Positions 10,911-22,600 of a stretch of 64,000 nt of DNA are shown one piece after another (within the stretch, counting starts at the first letter, position 1; each line of letters opens with the position of its first letter). Position numbers and translations under genes: made by a program. The notes beneath the pieces were generated by a model. That model ran no database searches, was not told the origin of the DNA, and saw only the letters and a program-made list of their open reading frames with translations. This DNA comes from Paragorgia papillata (Eukaryota > Cnidaria > Anthozoa > Scleralcyonacea > Coralliidae). Where the stretch lies: the NCBI GenBank assembly GCA_035771165.1, contig JAWNZC010000287.1, forward strand, positions 261,001-325,000. The letters are read 5' to 3'.

Positions 10911-11838
10911 GAAACTTATAAGTTGGAATACTAATTTCTATTTTTTTAAAAAGAACTTAAATCTTATTATTGTACAATACTGATACAATCTCGACTGTGA
11001 TTGGCTAAAAACCTACAGACAATTCTTGATGTCTTGCCACCTACAAAATATCAAAAATGATCTGTAGCTATGACGCGCTGGCCAGCGGTTTGAACAAAAC
11101 AAACATGGCGGCCGTCGTTAGGAGTGAAGATCGGAAGCGGATTAATCCGGCGGATTTGGCACGTTTTGTTGACGCTAAAACCACCAAAAAAAAACAAGCG
11201 AGCTACACATACAGCTGTTAGAGTTTAAAGCAGTGTTTGAAAGGGAAAATTGTATTTGAAAGCGAAAAAAGTTAGCGAACCTCGAACTGAAGACGGTACG
11301 GAATATTTACTATTTTTACCTAACTTTGTAAAAAACTTTCTAAAGGCTTCTACATTTATAATTACTCGGGCTACCTATGGCAGGGCCGAGTCTAGGTTTC
11401 GGCTCGGTTTCTGTTTTTTTAGTTTTCGGGTCACAAAATTGCATTTTTGCACATTTTACTTCCGGTAAAGCTTTGCGGCCGCGACGGCCATAGCGAGTAT
11501 ATAGCGTGTTCTTCCTTTTCGACAACATCTTGGCGTTGGTGTGTTTCTTGAAGATTTTGAGTGTTTAATAGTTGGGTTGAGGTGATTTCCGCGGTATTGG
11601 TGAATTCATCAGTAGTTGATCAGTAATGTTGCTGACAAGGTTTGTCCATGAAGACAGAATAGACGAGTATATTACAGACGCGAGAAAATGCCGTGCTGAC
11701 ATCAGTACTTAGGCCGAAGCCTTGACTTGAGGACTAGTAGAGATACAAGAAAGAGCCACAGAATATCAAAGAACATATACGTACTGTTTACCTAGTATTA
11801 AATGCCTTGCTGCTTTGTCCAACAACTACGATACACAG

Positions 11839-12526
11839 CACAGGGAGCCCATCTTGGGAGCGCGTGGGCACCCTGTGGCGGACTCGAAAGACGCGCGGGG
11901 GACTGTGGCACACTCGATCGTGGTGTGTTTTATTATATGAAACACGAATTCTTCCTTGTTTTGAACATCGTTTTAAGCGCCTATAGGTATTAAAATTGTA
12001 AGATAATTGAGCGAAGTAGTTGTGATGATTCATTTATCAAAATATAAATCAAAATGATGCAAAATCTCAACTTTTAGCCGTGATTTTGCAGCTAAATTAC
12101 ATACCGTATTTTCGGGAGATGTGTTCCGCAAGTAGCTAGGGCACTACATCATAGTGACACTTCGGATAGCTACGAAATCCTACGATAAGCTTTTCGGATA
12201 AAGCGGGAAGTCTCAGGATTATTGATTTATTGCACATTCATCTGACTCTGAGTTTCAGTCGGTTTCAGTATTCTAACGGTGGCTCCCGACGGTACGAGAT
12301 GTCCTGGCTACTTGCGGAACACATTCCACGTTGAACGTTTGGTGTTTCATCCCTTATATTTTTTCTTCTCCCTTTCCCCCTTTCCCCCGTTTTTCCCTTT
12401 TTTCCACTTTTTTTTCCCGCTTCCGGTAACCGTTTTTCGTTTTTTTAAATCCCTTGCCACAGTCCCCCGCGCGTCTTGTCGAGTCCGCCACAGGTGCCCA
12501 CGCGCTGCCAAGATGGGCTCCCTGTG
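11839..12526. mobile_element. Foldback MITE with arms of about 73 bp
   Basis: The arm at 11839-11912 (CACAGGGAGCCCATCTTGGG...) is repeated in reverse complement at 12455-12526. A smaller inverted pair, TGTGTTCCGCAAGTAGC (about 12119-12135) and GCTACTTGCGGAACACA (about 12310-12326), is nested inside. No coding capacity. Exact ends and target duplication were not resolved. Confidence 0.65.
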
Positions 12527-13084
12527 TACACAGGTGGTAGCCTGGTAAATCGCTTCATGGAACCAAGTACTTCGTATAAGACCATATATAGAGAATTTGT
12601 GTCGAGCGCTTTAGAGTGCGAGAAATCGACAACCAGAGTTACCTCTAACTGTACAATTACACAGTTTCAGAGTGGTTCTACATAACTACACTGCTTAATG
12701 ATTGCTTCTGGGAGTTTTGTACTTTTTAACAAACACTTAATATGCACACGCTGTTCCTCAGGTTTTCTAATTTCTAGATGTGCGGAGGCTACGCCAATAT
12801 TTGCAGAAATCAGTAGCCCGAGTGAACGCCTGAGCAGGCGTCTTGTTGTATAATAAAACAATTATTGAATTCGGTTTTCGCACGATAGCTTGTGTTATCA
12901 AGCCTCGGTCTGTATTATCCGCCACAGCCTTCGGCTTCGGCAGATAACTGAACCTCATCCAATAATTGTATATTATATGTACGCGTTATCAAAAGTTTAT
13001 AACTGTGAAGATCCTAGATCATGGAAGTGAGGAAGTCACTTTGTGTTAAATCTAAACAGACTAGGCCTTTAGATGTTCCTCTAT

Positions 13085-13235
13085 AGTTAACAATTAGACA
13101 ACGAGACCGAGTTTTCTATTTAACAATTAGACAACGAGGCCGAGTTTTCTATGAACTGATAGTCAACGAGGCGAAGCCGAGTTGACTATCTGCTCATAGA
13201 AAACGAGGACGAGTTGTCTGATTGTTTTAGTATCA
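13085..13235. repeat. Palindromic repeat cluster (AACAATTAGACAACGAG family)
   Basis: Two direct copies of AACAATTAGACAACGAG are followed by inverted versions (GTTGACTATC, GAGTTGTCTGATTGTT). The same family, CAATTAGCCCGAGTTGTCTATGATAGACAACGAG, recurs at about 49880-49935. Likely MITE termini. Confidence 0.55.
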
Positions 13236-13264
13236 ACCATAAACAACTTTTCTTTAACGTAAAG

Positions 13265-14102
13265 AAGTCTTATCAAACATTGTTCTAAATGTTCAGATAG
13301 TTTTACCTTTTTGTTTGCAGAAGTCTCCCCATACATAATGCAGAGCAGTTCGATGGCGTATGGTAAACAATCGCTCACAAAACACAAGATTGTAACTACT
13401 TTGCTTCAAATTTGGTGTAGATATACTCCATAGGCATAAGCGAATTCATTTTCTTATTCGAAAATGTCAAACTGAATATATTTCCATTACTTTCGACCCA
13501 ATGTTTTCTTCACTCGTACAAAAATTTTAGCAGACGCCATGTTTGATTTTTTAGCCTAGTTTCCAGGTTTTGCTTGCGGCGTGAATATGCCGTGGCTTTT
13601 GATTGGTCAGAATAGGAGTATTCCAACTATAAGGTTTATCATTGGATAACGCTACTATGGTATATCACCAATAAACCATGGTAGCTCAGCCAATCAGAAA
13701 GCCGGATTTGTAAGTAAGTAAGTCTTATCAAACATTGTTCCAAATTTTCAGATAGTTTTACCTTTTTGTTTGCAGAAGTCTCCCCATTCGAAATGTAGAG
13801 TAACTCGATGGCACATGATAAACAATCGCTCACAAAAAAACGAGATTGTAATTACATTGCTTCAAATTTGGTGCAGATATACTCCATAGGCATAAGCGAA
13901 TTCATTTTCTTTTTCAAAAATGTCAAACTGAACAATTTTCCATTACTTTCGGTCCGGTATGATTCGTGACTCGGAGTAATACCTTTATCAGCCAATGTTT
14001 TCATGATTTCATTACTCGTATATAAATTTTAGCAGACGCCGTTTGGCCTAGTTCCCAGGTTTTGCTTGCAGCCAAAATATGTCGTGGCTTCTGATTGGTC
14101 AG
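13265..14102. repeat. Direct duplication: two diverged copies of about 350-380 bp
   Basis: Copy 1 (13265-13610) and copy 2 (13720-14102) share order and sequence from AAGTCTTATCAAACATTGTTC to GATTGGTCAG, with point changes and a 40-50 bp insertion in copy 2. Both carry a stretch open on the minus strand (ELLYI.NGETSANKKVKLSE.LEQCLIRL) that shows no recognised domain; I treat it as repeat sequence. Confidence 0.8.
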
Positions 14103-14105
14103 GAT

Positions 14106-15600
14106 AGTGGTCTATCACCAATTGGTTTTCACTGTGAAGTCACAAAATTCTAAAAGGTTTATTATTCAACCTATAAAGTTGGTTGTTTTATATATTTTGT
14201 AGATCGTTATAACGAGTTTTCCTGGAAAATTTTAAGTCGATATAACCATTCCTTCTTGAATTGAGTTACACAGTTTTGAATTATATTATTGCTGACGTCA
14301 GCATAATTTTCAAATGTCGTTAAAAGTTGTACACACAGTTGAGCATACAATGCTTGGTTGAGCTTTAGAAGAGATGTCTAATTAATAATAATTTTATTCA
14401 ACTTTTAACTATTTTAATGTTTATCCTTTAACCAAAAATTATACTATAAAACTGAGGTTGCGTATATCTGGCTATGCAAACACGGTTGTGAAGTCAAGGC
14501 AAATTTCTTAATCTTATTTCAGTAATAAATAAGTTTTATGAAAACACCATGTAAAACATTTTTCTGCTAAGCTTTCGGCCTGTTGACTCAGGCCTTCATC
14601 AGAGCAAAATCCGAAAGCGAAATATTTTACGTGGTGTTTCCACAAAACTTATTTATATTACATTATCGCTATGAAAACTCTCAAAGAATTAATAATCTTA
14701 TTTCATCAGAGAAATACAATCGAGTGAGTTTGGCAGAATTTGAAAGTACTTATGTTATAAACCTTCGCCTACGGCTCGGGTTCACATAAACTTTCGAATT
14801 CTCCCAACTCACTCTCGTGTTTGCATCAGGCTATATAAACACATTCTATTTCTTAAATATTTTTTTCAGGGGTGTCGTCGTAAATGGATCAATCTCGACA
14901 TCTCCCTTGCCATATTTTTTAGTTAATGTTTTTGTCTTTTCTTTCTTTTGCTTTAGTTGGTTTTTCAACAGCTATCTTTTTTCTTTTTCTCCCCGTTAAG
15001 AGAACCCTCACACTTCACTGTATCTATAATATAAAAAGTAAAATATTTTAACCTTAGATTAAAAAAGTTAAAAGTGTAGTATAAAGGCTTACTGGAGATA
15101 TTTTTCTTCGTCAAAGTGGTTGTTTTGGAACCATCTAAAAAATAAACAGCAACAGATTCAATGCTAAAGCTGCAAGAAACACGAAAGTGAGTTGCGAGGT
15201 TTTACATTACATAAAGTACTTTCGAATTCTATCAAACTCTGGATGTTCGTATAAACTTGCGTATTCAGATAATTCTTAACTTTAAACCATTGTATTTTTA
15301 CTAATATTATTAGTATACAGAGCAGTATATCTTAGTACCTTTGTCAGTTTCAGTAACTGTGCGTGACTCTTCGTTGCAACAATACTCCCGCACTATTTTC
15401 CACGTTGCCAGACAAACTATGAGTAATGAGTATAATGATTTATTTAACGTCGTAAGCACAGGATGTGGTCACCCAATCATCCGAGCCAGAGGCTCATGAT
15501 TAAAGTGTACGACATAAGCTAAGACCTATAAGTGTTGATTTTACGGAGGGAGGAAAACCGCAGAACCCTGCGAAAAACCTTCGAAGCACAGGAGAGACCA
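14106..15600. other. Non-coding stretch with a short palindrome
   Basis: AT-rich, no supported gene. At about 14543-14630, AACACCATGTAAAACATTTTT..GCTTTCGG and CCGAAAGCGAAATATTTTACGTGGTGTT form an inverted repeat, probably a small MITE. Confidence 0.5.
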
Positions 15601-15639
15601 ACTAAACTCTACTCACATGAAATTCAAGTTCGAGAACGG

Positions 15640-15725
15640 GGTTATTCCCAGACGGTCACCCATCCAAGTACTAACCCCGTCCAACCGGGCTTAACTATTG
15701 GTGAGAGGCAGCGCCCTAACAGCAC
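15640..15725 (-). repeat. 5S rRNA-derived SINE-like fragment, second copy
   Basis: The minus strand matches the 5S rRNA block (GGTTATTCCCAGACGGTCACCCATCCAAGTACTAACC as read on the plus strand) better than the copy at 525-615. The promoter-proximal half is replaced by 'CCGGGCTTAACTATTGGTGAGAGGCAG', the same replacement seen in the first copy. The shared chimera supports a retroposon family. Confidence 0.55.
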
Positions 15726-15795
15726 ACGCCACCCGTGCTTCCCCAAATATGAATTTTGGGAGAGTCCACAGCAGCCCAGAATACTCAGAGAGACA

Positions 15796-15882
15796 GACAA
15801 ACAAACAAACAAACAAACAAACAAACACACAAACAAACAAACAAACAAACAAACAAACAAACAAACAAACAAACAAACACAA
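15796..15882. repeat. (CAAA)n tetranucleotide microsatellite
   Basis: About 21 nearly perfect CAAA units with one CACA variant. Open frames on both strands here are repeat artefacts. Confidence 0.95.
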
Positions 15883-16318
15883 AGTCAGTCACTATAGTAT
15901 AATGACTTTAATCAATATGGGACTGTGAAATCTACTGGATTAGTATGGAAAAACTGTACGCACTCACTAGAAGTTTCACCTAGAAACATTGATACAGGTA
16001 CACACACATAAGTTCTACCCAGAGGGCTCTGATTTATTCTACAGGCACACAAAGATTTAACCCTGCAAGCAATCAGAATTTTCACACAGACATATTAGCA
16101 AGCATGGCTACGTTACTGCTATAGCAGTATATACTGCTATAGCAGTATACATATATGTATACTAAACTGTGTACAAGATCTAGAACTTTAACCATCAGTA
16201 GAAGTTTACTCTGTTAATGTTCAATTTCAGTTCGTCAATTGAGAACCTCTGAGTGAGAAAGGGTTAATGCATGCACTTTAAACCAATTTATTGGAACTGT
16301 GTGTACATGTGTACTTAC

Positions 16319-17391
16319 CAGCACTACTGACAACGACAAGGCCAGCACCACGTCCACTGAAGGCAGCTCTAAAGCTAGCTACAAAGACAAGTCTAAAGCC
16401 TGATCTAACAGGTGGTCCACCGCCAGGTCCAAAGCCTGGCCTGACACTTGGTCCAAAACCTTGTCCAAAGCCAGGTCCAAAACCAGATCCAAAGCCTGGT
16501 CCAAAGCCTCCAAAACCAGATCCAAAGCTTGGTCCAAAACCAGGCCCAAAGTTTAGTCCAAAACTAGATCCAAAGCCTGGTCCAAAACCAGGCCCAAAGC
16601 TTGGTCCAAAACCAGATCCAAAGCCTGGTCCAAAACCAGATCCAAAGCTTGGTCCAAAACCAGATCCTAAGCCTGGTCCAAAACCAGGTCCAAAGCCTGG
16701 TCCAAAGCCAGATCCAAAACCTGGTCTATAACCAGATCCAAAGCCTGATCTAAAACCAGATCCAAAGCCTGGTCCAAAGCCTGGTCCAATTCCAAAACCA
16801 GATCCAAAACCTGGTCCAAAACCAGGTCCAAAGCTTGGTTTAAAGTCGGGTGACTCACTTTCAAAACTTAATCTGAAAACGAAAGAAGTTAAAAATATGA
16901 TTATTACAAGGCCAAGGCCAAGGCCAAGGCCAAGGCAATGGCAAGGCAAAGGCAAGGCAAAGGCAAGGCAATGGCAAGGCAAAGGCAAGGCAAAGGCAAG
17001 GCAAAGGCAAGGCAAAGGCAAGGCAAAGGCAAGGCAAAGGCAAGGCAAAGGCAAGGCAAAGGCAAGGCAAAGGCAAGGCAAAGGCAAGGCAAAGGCAAGG
17101 CAAAGGCAAGGCAAAGGCAAGGCAAAGGCAAGGCAAAGGCAAGGCAAAGGCAAGGCAAAGGCAAGGCAAAGGCAAGGCAAAGGCAAGGCAAAGGCAAGGC
17201 AAAGGCAAGGCAAAGGCAAGGCAAAGGCAAGGGCAAGGCAAAGGCAAGGCAAAGGCAAGGCAAAGGCAAGGCAAAGGCAAGCTAAGTAAAGTGCATTTAT
17301 CATGCACTTCTTTTCACTTCTGGTAAGTTTACCAAAGAACAATGAATAAAATGTTATATGGTACTTACTGAAATAGTGAAACCAACTCCAT
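16319..17391 (-). CDS. Candidate spliced gene for a Gly/Phe/Pro-repeat protein, 3' incomplete
   Basis: Reading the minus strand, an ATG at 17391 opens MELVSLF and runs into a GTAAGT donor (exon part 17369-17391). A CTTTCGTTTTCAG acceptor then opens an exon at 16872, and phases match (CA|A, Gln). The 554-bp exon encodes [12 protein letters not shown] followed by about 17 octapeptide-like GPGFG(P/S)GF units and a Gly/Arg-rich end. It closes on a second perfect donor (CTG|GTAAGT) at 16319. The 12-bp DNA period keeps frame and most substitutions are silent in this frame. An 11-bp minisatellite fills the intron. Gly-Phe/Pro repeats suggest a structural or secreted protein, but no family is recognised and no later exon was found. 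The opposite strand (PKPGPKPD) is also open, so caution is needed. Confidence 0.4.
16430..16850. repeat. 12-bp minisatellite CCAAARCCWGRT
   Basis: About 33 degenerate copies of a 12-bp unit (CCAAAGCCTGGT / CCAAAACCAGAT). It underlies the Gly-Phe repeat exon proposed on the minus strand. Confidence 0.9.
16906..17282. repeat. 11-bp minisatellite GGCAAGGCAAA
   Basis: About 30 near-identical 11-bp units, preceded by GGCCAA hexamers. Because 11 is not a multiple of 3, each frame reads an 11-residue repeat (e.g. [11 protein letters not shown]), so open frames here need not be genes. It falls in the intron of the candidate gene 16319-17391. Confidence 0.95.
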
Positions 17392-17399
17392 TTTTAAGA

Positions 17400-18570
17400 A
17401 CCTGCATGCAATAGGAAAAATACAATCAATTAGGAAAACTAACAATAATAGCAACTTTGATCACTACTTATGAAAGCGGTAACCACGTATAATTAGAAAG
17501 AAATAGCATAAGGCTTTCGAGTCAACCACTGGCTAAATACTAATGTAAAAATACTAATCGAAATGTTAAAAGCCAAAACGTTAATGTATATGCCAAAATA
17601 GTCTTAAATATTTCTAAATTTTCAAGCTTTAAAAAGATCATTACTAGTCAAGTTGTTGTTGCTTTCGGCAAAAGCAGAAGCTAGAATACTTAGCCTCAGA
17701 TCGTTATCAAGCAAAATGTGTTTGCACCAGGTTATATACACACAAGATATTCGTATAAACTTGTATGTATTCTTCAATATATTTTTTATACGACATAAGA
17801 AGCAACGTTTAAGTCTCCAAAGTCCCATCTTCTTCCTTCCCGACGACGATGTCGAGTGGTATTATGGTCAGAATTTTCGGTGGAACCAGAACCGAAAATA
17901 AAACAAATACTGGACTATAATACAATAAATGAGGTATACAGTTGCAACCGAAAGTTTTTAGAAACACATAGTCACATAAAAATCACAAAATATCAAAATC
18001 ACACCTACCTTTTTCTTAAATTTTGTCGCAAGTTGTATTCGCAGTCACATGCAGGCATTAACGGTCACATGCATGTGTCACGAGTCGATGACGTTTCTTA
18101 AAATTCTAATTAAGTCCAGAGTCCAGAGTTCAAATTAAGTCCAAAACTGACATTTTCAGAGAATAAATAATGAATAAAAAAAAAATTACTATTACAAGTA
18201 TATGCAAGGTAGGAAGCATAGTTTTATTCAGAAAATCTACCGAGAAGAATGCTATAAAGTGGTGTGCAACCAATCCCCTGAGAGACATTTTCGAAATGTT
18301 GGATGAAATTATAATTGCACATGATCAAAAACTTTTGTGTCAAATTCATCCAACATACGTCTCACCTATGTTTCGTTAGGGTTTTGAGAAACCTCAAAAC
18401 ATATAAATTACTACATCGACTTTCATCAATAATAATAACTATAACATAAGTCTGTGTAATATCAAAACACGTACAGCTGAACTATGCATTAGATAAAAGA
18501 AAGACCAAAAATAGAACCTCAACAAGAAATTTACTCACTTGAGATAGAAGAGTCAATTTTCCTCCATCTG
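17400..18570. other. Non-coding AT-rich stretch
   Basis: No exon or RNA gene is supported here. Sequence complexity is normal. Confidence 0.45.
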
Positions 18571-18574
18571 TATC

Positions 18575-18830
18575 CTATATTAAATACGTTTGCCGCATTT
18601 TCCAAATATTTTCATATTTCTTTGGAATATTATACACGATTGTGGTTCCATTGACTTGCTCAGTTTGAAGTAAGAATAAATTATCTTTTAAAGGTATGTC
18701 AGTGAAATTTCCAAGCATCTTTACGGCATCAGGGACGAAGGAAAATCCTAAGCCAATCCAAGTTTCCACGTTGGTCTTCTCCAGAAGTTGAGCGAAATCA
18801 TTATTAGAATAATATACGAAAAAAAAGAAA
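18575..18830 (-). CDS. Possible exon of an unrecognised protein
   Basis: The minus-strand frame gives a protein-like run, VETWIGLGFSFVPDAVKMLG and PLKDNLFLLQTEQVNGTTIV, with balanced composition and no repeat. It then meets an in-frame TAG just before a segment (DTDGGKLTLLSQ) that ends at a GTGAGT donor. The +1 frame over the same bases also reads well. Either splice sites are misjudged or this is a decaying exon. It might belong with the minus-strand gene at 16319-17391, but no phase-consistent join was shown. Confidence 0.3.
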
Positions 18831-18869
18831 TAAACAAGATGCCCGTAACTTTTTAATACCCACATAAAT

Positions 18870-20900
18870 GATATATTGTAAATTTATAGAATAGAAATAT
18901 TACTTAAAGGTATTCATGACTTTGTTTCATGTATGCATGTCTATTTTATTTGAAATATTTTTTATCGATTGTGTTGTTTAAACATAACTTCTTGCATTAT
19001 GAAGTGGTTATCGTAGTCCAGAAATTTGTGATGATAATTGCTTGGCATCTTATCGAGCCGAAAAACTTTACCAACTTCAAGCTGAAAACACTACTATACA
19101 TTTACTGGAAATAAATTCAAGACACATTGCGACTTGTAGCCCAACAAGTACTTGTGACACGTACGGTTTGACTAGTTCCCTACCATCTGAGTTCTAGTGA
19201 ATCAATGGGGCGTCCTGCTGGCATTCGGAAGGTATAAAATATTAATAAAGAGCGATTTCGACAAGTAAAAATAGATAGTTTTGAACTCATGCCTGGACGA
19301 ATTCGTCCATTCCGAATTTGTCCGGTACTGTGTAAACACTTCAAAAAAGAGCGCCGGACTGTGCACGGCCCTGTATAAACAGGTAGTACCGTACAAATTT
19401 GAGTACGAATTCGTCCGGTACCGTGTAAACGTATAGTCTAAACGTAGAGACCGAGCCGATATGGTTATAACAGTGCTTGTGTCTTACCTCAATGTCCCTA
19501 TTAGTGGACTCTCTTTGTATCAGTGCGACGCTTCTTTGCTTCAAGTGTTCCATAATATTCGGTTTGTTTTGATTTAGCACACAACTTCGTAGCAAAGGCA
19601 TACGTTTGTGATGTTTTTTCAGCATAGATTTCCAGGGTAGCGTTACTTTGGCGACGTGTAAATAAATTATAAACTATTAACACCTGCAGTAACACAGTAA
19701 TTATATCAATAAAAAAATGTTATGGTTCAGTATACCAATAAAAATACACTAATTATAAAGTTTGAAGCATACACAGAAACAAAAACTACAGTAAATTTAG
19801 TCCAAACCTCGATAATGCATGTGATTTGGCCGATGAAGGTGTTTAATTTTTTAAAGAATTTTAACTTACCTGCCGTTTCCGATTTTATTCCGATATATCC
19901 CAATTTTAATTATTGTATCACATGATTTCAGTGTTAACTACATAATCTTACCTGTATATTGGCGACAGATGCAATCAATGAGTGAGCAAGCAGAATTAAC
20001 TCAGACTGTATCAAGCTATCTGTCATTGGAGAGTCATGCTGGGGGAATTGATGCATATCGTCGATTTAGAAAAATCTTACGAAAAATCTGCTTGTCTCAG
20101 CACAAAATGAAATTTGAAGGCTGTTTGTTCGGCGTGAATCACCTTCCACTGCATGCGCTTGCTATATATGTGTGCCCACGATGTTGGCCGCGTCACAATC
20201 GTCTTCGTTTTTAAGACAAAAAAAAATCAGCAAGACAGTATCCTGTTATTTTTTATTTTTTGCATGTTTTCTCAATGACATAAAAAATAAAAATAACATC
20301 TATCTGTTCGACTGTTGTTATTGAAAGAATTTTTCTAACTTGTACTCGACAGTAGTGAAGTCGAACCTCGACCTCTGAAATTGTTATAAACGGTGGCGTA
20401 TTTCTTTTTTATGACTGTGTTGTGAATATATATCTATCAACCGAACACAGCTTACTTGTGATTTAGTCTACGTGCAAGCTCTCCTGTGAAGTGAGGGTGC
20501 AGGAGAGCCTTCGTGAACGCTATACAGATTCTTCGTTTCCCTATGGGGGCGCGTGGGTCTGGGTATGACAATGGCAATGAGATGGAAGAGCAATTTTTTT
20601 CGAACATGTTTGAATTTATCTGCAATTTTTTTGAGAAATCTAACCGAAAGTTAATTGTTTTAACCCAGCAACACCGAACGACTGTCCTGATGTTACTATA
20701 CTCGAGAGAAACAACCCATGCAGAGAAATTACAAAGGGAAAACATGCAAAAGCGGCAAGCCATTGATTGATCGGTTAACGATAAAACCACTAATACACGA
20801 CAATGGGTCGCGAGAAATTACTGATCAACTTCGGAAGATATTTCACCGTTAATTTTTGTTGTTGCTTCAACATGGACATATTTAAGTCCTTGCTGTGTTA
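18870..20900. other. Stretch without supported genes
   Basis: Contains short inverted motifs around 19290-19430 (GAATTCGTCC...ACCGTGTAAAC, repeated), typical of degraded MITEs. ORFs of 60-110 codons here show no recognised features. Confidence 0.4.
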
Positions 20901-20913
20901 TAAGCTGTCGTTT

Positions 20914-21390
20914 AAAGTGTTTATGAAACGAAAATTAAGTTTGTCTTATTGGAAAGTACTTTTGAAATGACAGAGTAACATCTTTTGCAGTTTTTTGTTT
21001 CCTTGCTTCGTTTTTGAGATATTTCAGTTTGTTTGATATGTGAAACTAACCAGTGACATCACAACGTGCATAATGACGTACTTGGAAAGGTTATATATCT
21101 TTGCTATTATTAAACGGAATTAGTTGAAAATGCATATTTTTGTTTTTGTAACGGAAAAACACACACATAATTGCTTCGAAGTGATTCCGTCTGATAATAG
21201 AAAAGATATATAACCTTTCCCGGTAAGTCATTATGCACGTTGTGACGTCACTGGTTAGTTTTGCTTATAAAACAAACTGTGATATCTTAAAAACAAAGCA
21301 AGGAAACAAAAAACTGCAAAAGATGTTACTTTGTCATTTCAAAAGTACTTTCAAATAAGACAAACTTAATTTTCGTTTCATAAGCACTTT
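20914..21390. mobile_element. Foldback MITE, family A
   Basis: Arms of about 200 bp. The left starts AAAGTGTTTATGAAACG and the right, read in reverse complement, starts AAAGTGCTTATGAAACG and continues AAAATTAAGTTTGTCTTAT. The centre holds inverted GTTATATATCTTT/AAAGATATATAAC pairs. A second, diverged member lies at 60504-60947. No ORF. Confidence 0.8.
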
Positions 21391-21439
21391 AGAGATATCG
21401 TTCCTAAAACGTTGTTTCAAATAAATTCAGTTCCTCAAC

Positions 21440-21595
21440 CTGATCAATTCGATGATTTGATGAAGTTCGTTGAACAACTTCCTGCTTTGAATTTGATTGG
21501 TTTTTGACTAACAATCCTATTTCCTATTGGTTGTTCAAAAACCAGAAACCAATCAAATTCAAAGCAGGAAGTTTCCATCAAATGAATTGGTCAAA
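21440..21595. repeat. Short palindrome
   Basis: AACTTCCTGCTTTGAATTTGATTGG and its reverse complement (CCAATCAAATTCAAAGCAGGAAGTT) face each other across about 45 bp. A non-coding foldback. Confidence 0.8.
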
Positions 21596-22289
21596 CTAAG
21601 AAACTCAATTGAAACAATATTTTAGAAACACTTCTATCGTCATGGCAGAACTATTCAGAAAACGTCATGTTTTAGACAGGACATGTCCACAGACCGGTCA
21701 GTGGTCGTTCGCATGAACACAAAATGACATTTTTTTAGCTTTTCCGTTGAAAAAAAATACGGGCACTTTTTACTCACAACCCAACAATCAAATTATAAAT
21801 ACAAGTTAGTGGGCGAAGTTCGTGGTTTGGCACTGTGCGTTGCGTGGTTCCGTTACCTTGGTGGTTGTGTTTAATTCAGCAGACAGCTTGCCGGGTTCAT
21901 TAGCTGGAACGGAATGCCTTCAAAAACAGTTTAAACTGTATGGGGGACTAAATATCTCGGCTTACAGCCTTAGAACAGGGAAATGTTTAAGCTAAAGGCT
22001 TGTTCTTGCCAAAAGTAAACTGTTTACATTCGCACAAAATGGAAACTTTTGAACGTCATGCAGCGTAGCTCTCTTGAAGTCCGCATTGAGATCAGTGGGA
22101 AAGTTGCGAGCTAAGCGGGGAGCATACGTCGTTAGTTCCCTCATATCCCCCAAGTGTGCACCCTCATCCCCCTTGACTCCTCATTTCCATAAGTGTACCC
22201 TCAAAACAGAGTCTTCGTTTCCAAGTGTACCCTTAAAATTCTCAGTAACTCATATTTTCCCCAAATGTACCCATAAAACCCGGACTGAA

Positions 22290-22592
22290 AATTTCGAGTT
22301 AAAAAGTTGAAATTTCGAGTATAAGTTGAAATTTCAAGTTATATAAGTCGAAATTTCAAGTTATATAAGTCGAAATTTCGAGTTATAAGTTGAAATTTCT
22401 AGTTGAATATAGAATTCGAAATTTCGAGTTATAGTTGAAATTTCTAGTTGAATATATAAGTAGAAATTTCTAGTTAATGTATATAAGTCGAAATTTCGAG
22501 TTATAAGTTGAAATTTCGAGTTAATATATAAGCCGAAATTTCGAGTTATAAGTTGAAATTTCAAGTTATATAAGTTGAAATTTCTAGTTTAA
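22290..22592. repeat. GAAATTTC minisatellite flanking the Polinton
   Basis: About 14 copies of a 19-24 bp unit around AAGTYGAAATTTCRAGTTATA. The core GAAATTTC is itself palindromic. Similar units continue on the far side of the Polinton at 43945-43990, so the large element sits in or beside this array. Confidence 0.85.
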
Positions 22593-22600
22593 TAATATAC

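Noticed and set aside
11105..11221. ATGGCGGCC... 38-aa ORF that could be a first exon
   Set aside because: No donor site, domain or continuation could be found; not enough to call a gene.
16291..16731. Plus-strand PKPGPKPD repeat protein
   Set aside because: No splice or start support on this strand; kept only as an alternative reading of the 12-bp satellite.
16278..17342. 354-aa continuous minus-strand ORF spanning both minisatellites
   Set aside because: Crosses a clear acceptor and donor and the 11-bp repeat, which reads open in every frame; the spliced model is preferred.
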